Below the pieces are notes generated by a model that was not told the origin of the DNA, did no database searches, and saw only the letters and a program-made list of their open reading frames with translations. Shown here one piece after another: positions 63,146 to 64,000 of a DNA stretch of 64,000 nt (position 1 is its first letter; every line of letters begins with the position of its first letter). Source of the DNA: Brevibacillus reuszeri (GTDB lineage: Bacteria > Bacillota > Bacilli > Brevibacillales > Brevibacillaceae). The translations under genes and the position numbers were made by a program. The stretch is from contig NZ_LGIQ01000009.1 in the NCBI RefSeq assembly GCF_001187725.1, forward strand, positions 380,859 to 444,858, written 5' to 3'.

Positions 63146-63799
63146 ATGATGAAAGAAAGAGTTAGATACAAAAAAAGATATGCATTCCTTGGTGCTGTAG
63201 CAGGATACTTCATAGCTTTACTTGCATCCACGATACTTCCGACATTTATCATGTTAGCCATACCTTTGCTAACAGCAGCCATAGGATTCATCTTTGCTGA
63301 AAAGAAAGAGCAGCAATTCAGTGGATTAACGGTACCAGAACCGGACCAGACAATTACTTCTCCTGAAGCGGGGAGTGAACAAAGGGAACCGGAATCTACC
63401 TACTCATCAGAAATACGAGAGTATCTACAAATTATTAAGGAAATTGTGGTTAACGAAAATGAAAAACGCAACCTCGATGATGAAATTTCCGAAAAAACAA
63501 CAAACCTTTGTTCTAAGATCGATACTCTCCTCCCCTACATAGAAGCGCTCGGTAGTGCGCAAACGAAGCATGATATTAAAATGCTCGTTATGAAAGACTT
63601 GAATAGTGTCATCAACCCCTTTTTGAGGCTGAGTGTTGAAAACAAGCTGAATAATAGGCGTAAATTATTAGACGGTCTCCGTGATATCAACATAAAGCTG
63701 AAAGTGATCTCTGCTTCCATTGAACAACACGACATCTATGAGTTGGAGAGAAAGCTTAATCTTATTACCGAAAAATATAATGCTAAAGAAATTTACTAA
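63146..63799 (+). CDS. xpaC: XpaC-family protein (5-bromo-4-chloroindolyl phosphate hydrolysis family)
   Basis: 217 residues. Two N-terminal membrane helices (FLGAVAGYFIALLAST, FIMLAIPLLTAAIGFIFA) are followed by a long charged coiled-coil region (YLQIIKEIVVNENEKRNLDD to the C-terminus), the normal layout. ATG at 63146 follows GAGAGG; the frame runs 20 codons further up without a site. It lies 26 bp before telA, the usual pairing in Bacillales. The actual function is unknown despite the family name. Confidence 0.85.
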   Translation: MMKERVRYKKRYAFLGAVAGYFIALLASTILPTFIMLAIPLLTAAIGFIFAEKKEQQFSGLTVPEPDQTITSPEAGSEQREPESTYSSEIREYLQIIKEIVVNENEKRNLDDEISEKTTNLCSKIDTLLPYIEALGSAQTKHDIKMLVMKDLNSVINPFLRLSVENKLNNRRKLLDGLRDINIKLKVISASIEQHDIYELERKLNLITEKYNAKEIY

Positions 63800-63825
63800 T
63801 CACTTTTAAGGAGCGTGTTATAGCA

Positions 63826-64000
63826 ATGACGACACAGGCTATCCAATTAGTTAGACAAGAAGACATCATCAAGATCCAATCGGAAGCAGAAAATGTGGTG
63901 CGCCAGCTGCAAACTGATAATCAAAGCCAGATGGATTCAATTTTTGAGCAGCTGGGTAATTTGGGCGAAAGCACCCAACGAAATGCCGCTGAATCTCTCG
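63826..64000 (+). CDS. telA: TelA-family toxic-anion resistance protein, 5' part
   Basis: 58 codons before the window edge, starting MTTQAIQLVRQEDIIKIQSE at the ATG 63826 after AAGGAG. The remainder (about 300 residues expected) is outside. TelA/KlaA proteins are helical and linked to tellurite and cell-envelope stress tolerance. Downstream of xpaC in one operon. Confidence 0.8.
   Translation, partial: MTTQAIQLVRQEDIIKIQSEAENVVRQLQTDNQSQMDSIFEQLGNLGESTQRNAAESL

Overview
The window looks like chromosomal DNA of a low-to-middle GC, endospore-forming Firmicute of the Bacillales, most likely Paenibacillaceae (Brevibacillus/Paenibacillus type). The evidence is GGAGG-type ribosome binding sites with frequent GTG and TTG starts, a Spo0E-like phosphatase, tandem Spo0A-box-like heptamers, a Bcr-type ABC exporter with a two-component system, and an XpaC/TelA/VWA gene set. 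The genus is inferred from gene content only. No rRNA, tRNA or CRISPR array was seen. Most genes lie on the minus strand, and the window is unusually rich in broken genes.

Layout. (1) 1-11.1 kb: an IS110 transposase tail, then padR and a BtrH-like gene (plus strand). Facing them is a leftward operon encoding a KASIII-type enzyme, an ATP-grasp ligase, a rearranged epimerase/metallo-beta-lactamase pseudogene, an F390-synthetase-like adenylating enzyme, a GNAT-like protein and an SDR. This resembles a small, unassigned natural-product cluster. It is flanked by short repeats that match the layout of Tn7-type transposon ends, the clearest being at 10981-11030. (2) 11.5-18.6 kb: amidase, LuxR-type regulator, PAF-acetylhydrolase-like esterase, a TolC-like fragment and a FUSC-family membrane protein. 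(3) 18.8-22.5 kb: a three-subunit molybdenum hydroxylase. (4) 23.4-27.8 kb: a DUF4097-like lipoprotein, a Bcr-type ABC exporter and a histidine kinase/response regulator pair. (5) 28.5-42.7 kb: a visibly GC-richer leftward block of TetR regulator, peptide-type binding protein, esterase, DppBCDF-like transporter, two S9 peptidases, a decayed DapF-like epimerase and a beta-lactamase-fold serine hydrolase. It looks like one acquired peptide-uptake and cleavage unit. (6) 43-46.6 kb: small hypothetical and membrane proteins, phage-like and GNAT remnants and the Spo0E-like gene. (7) 47-53.2 kb: an NCS1 permease with an M20 amidohydrolase, a graveyard of four gene fragments, and a Rieske protein with a large helical C-terminal region. 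(8) 53.4-62.7 kb: an MFS/TetR pair and a leftward operon (epimerase, DapA-family aldolase, Nramp-like transporter, unusual regulator). This segment is bracketed by a decayed partial copy and an intact copy of a VWA gene. (9) 62.7-64 kb: xpaC and the start of telA.

The most interesting items are the KASIII/ATP-grasp/adenylase/BtrH cluster with Tn7-like end sequences, a roughly 100-bp inversion inside its epimerase pseudogene, the peptide-uptake block with an epimerase remnant, an Nramp-like protein lacking the usual metal-binding motifs, and the direct-repeat-flanked segment at 53.4-62.1 kb.
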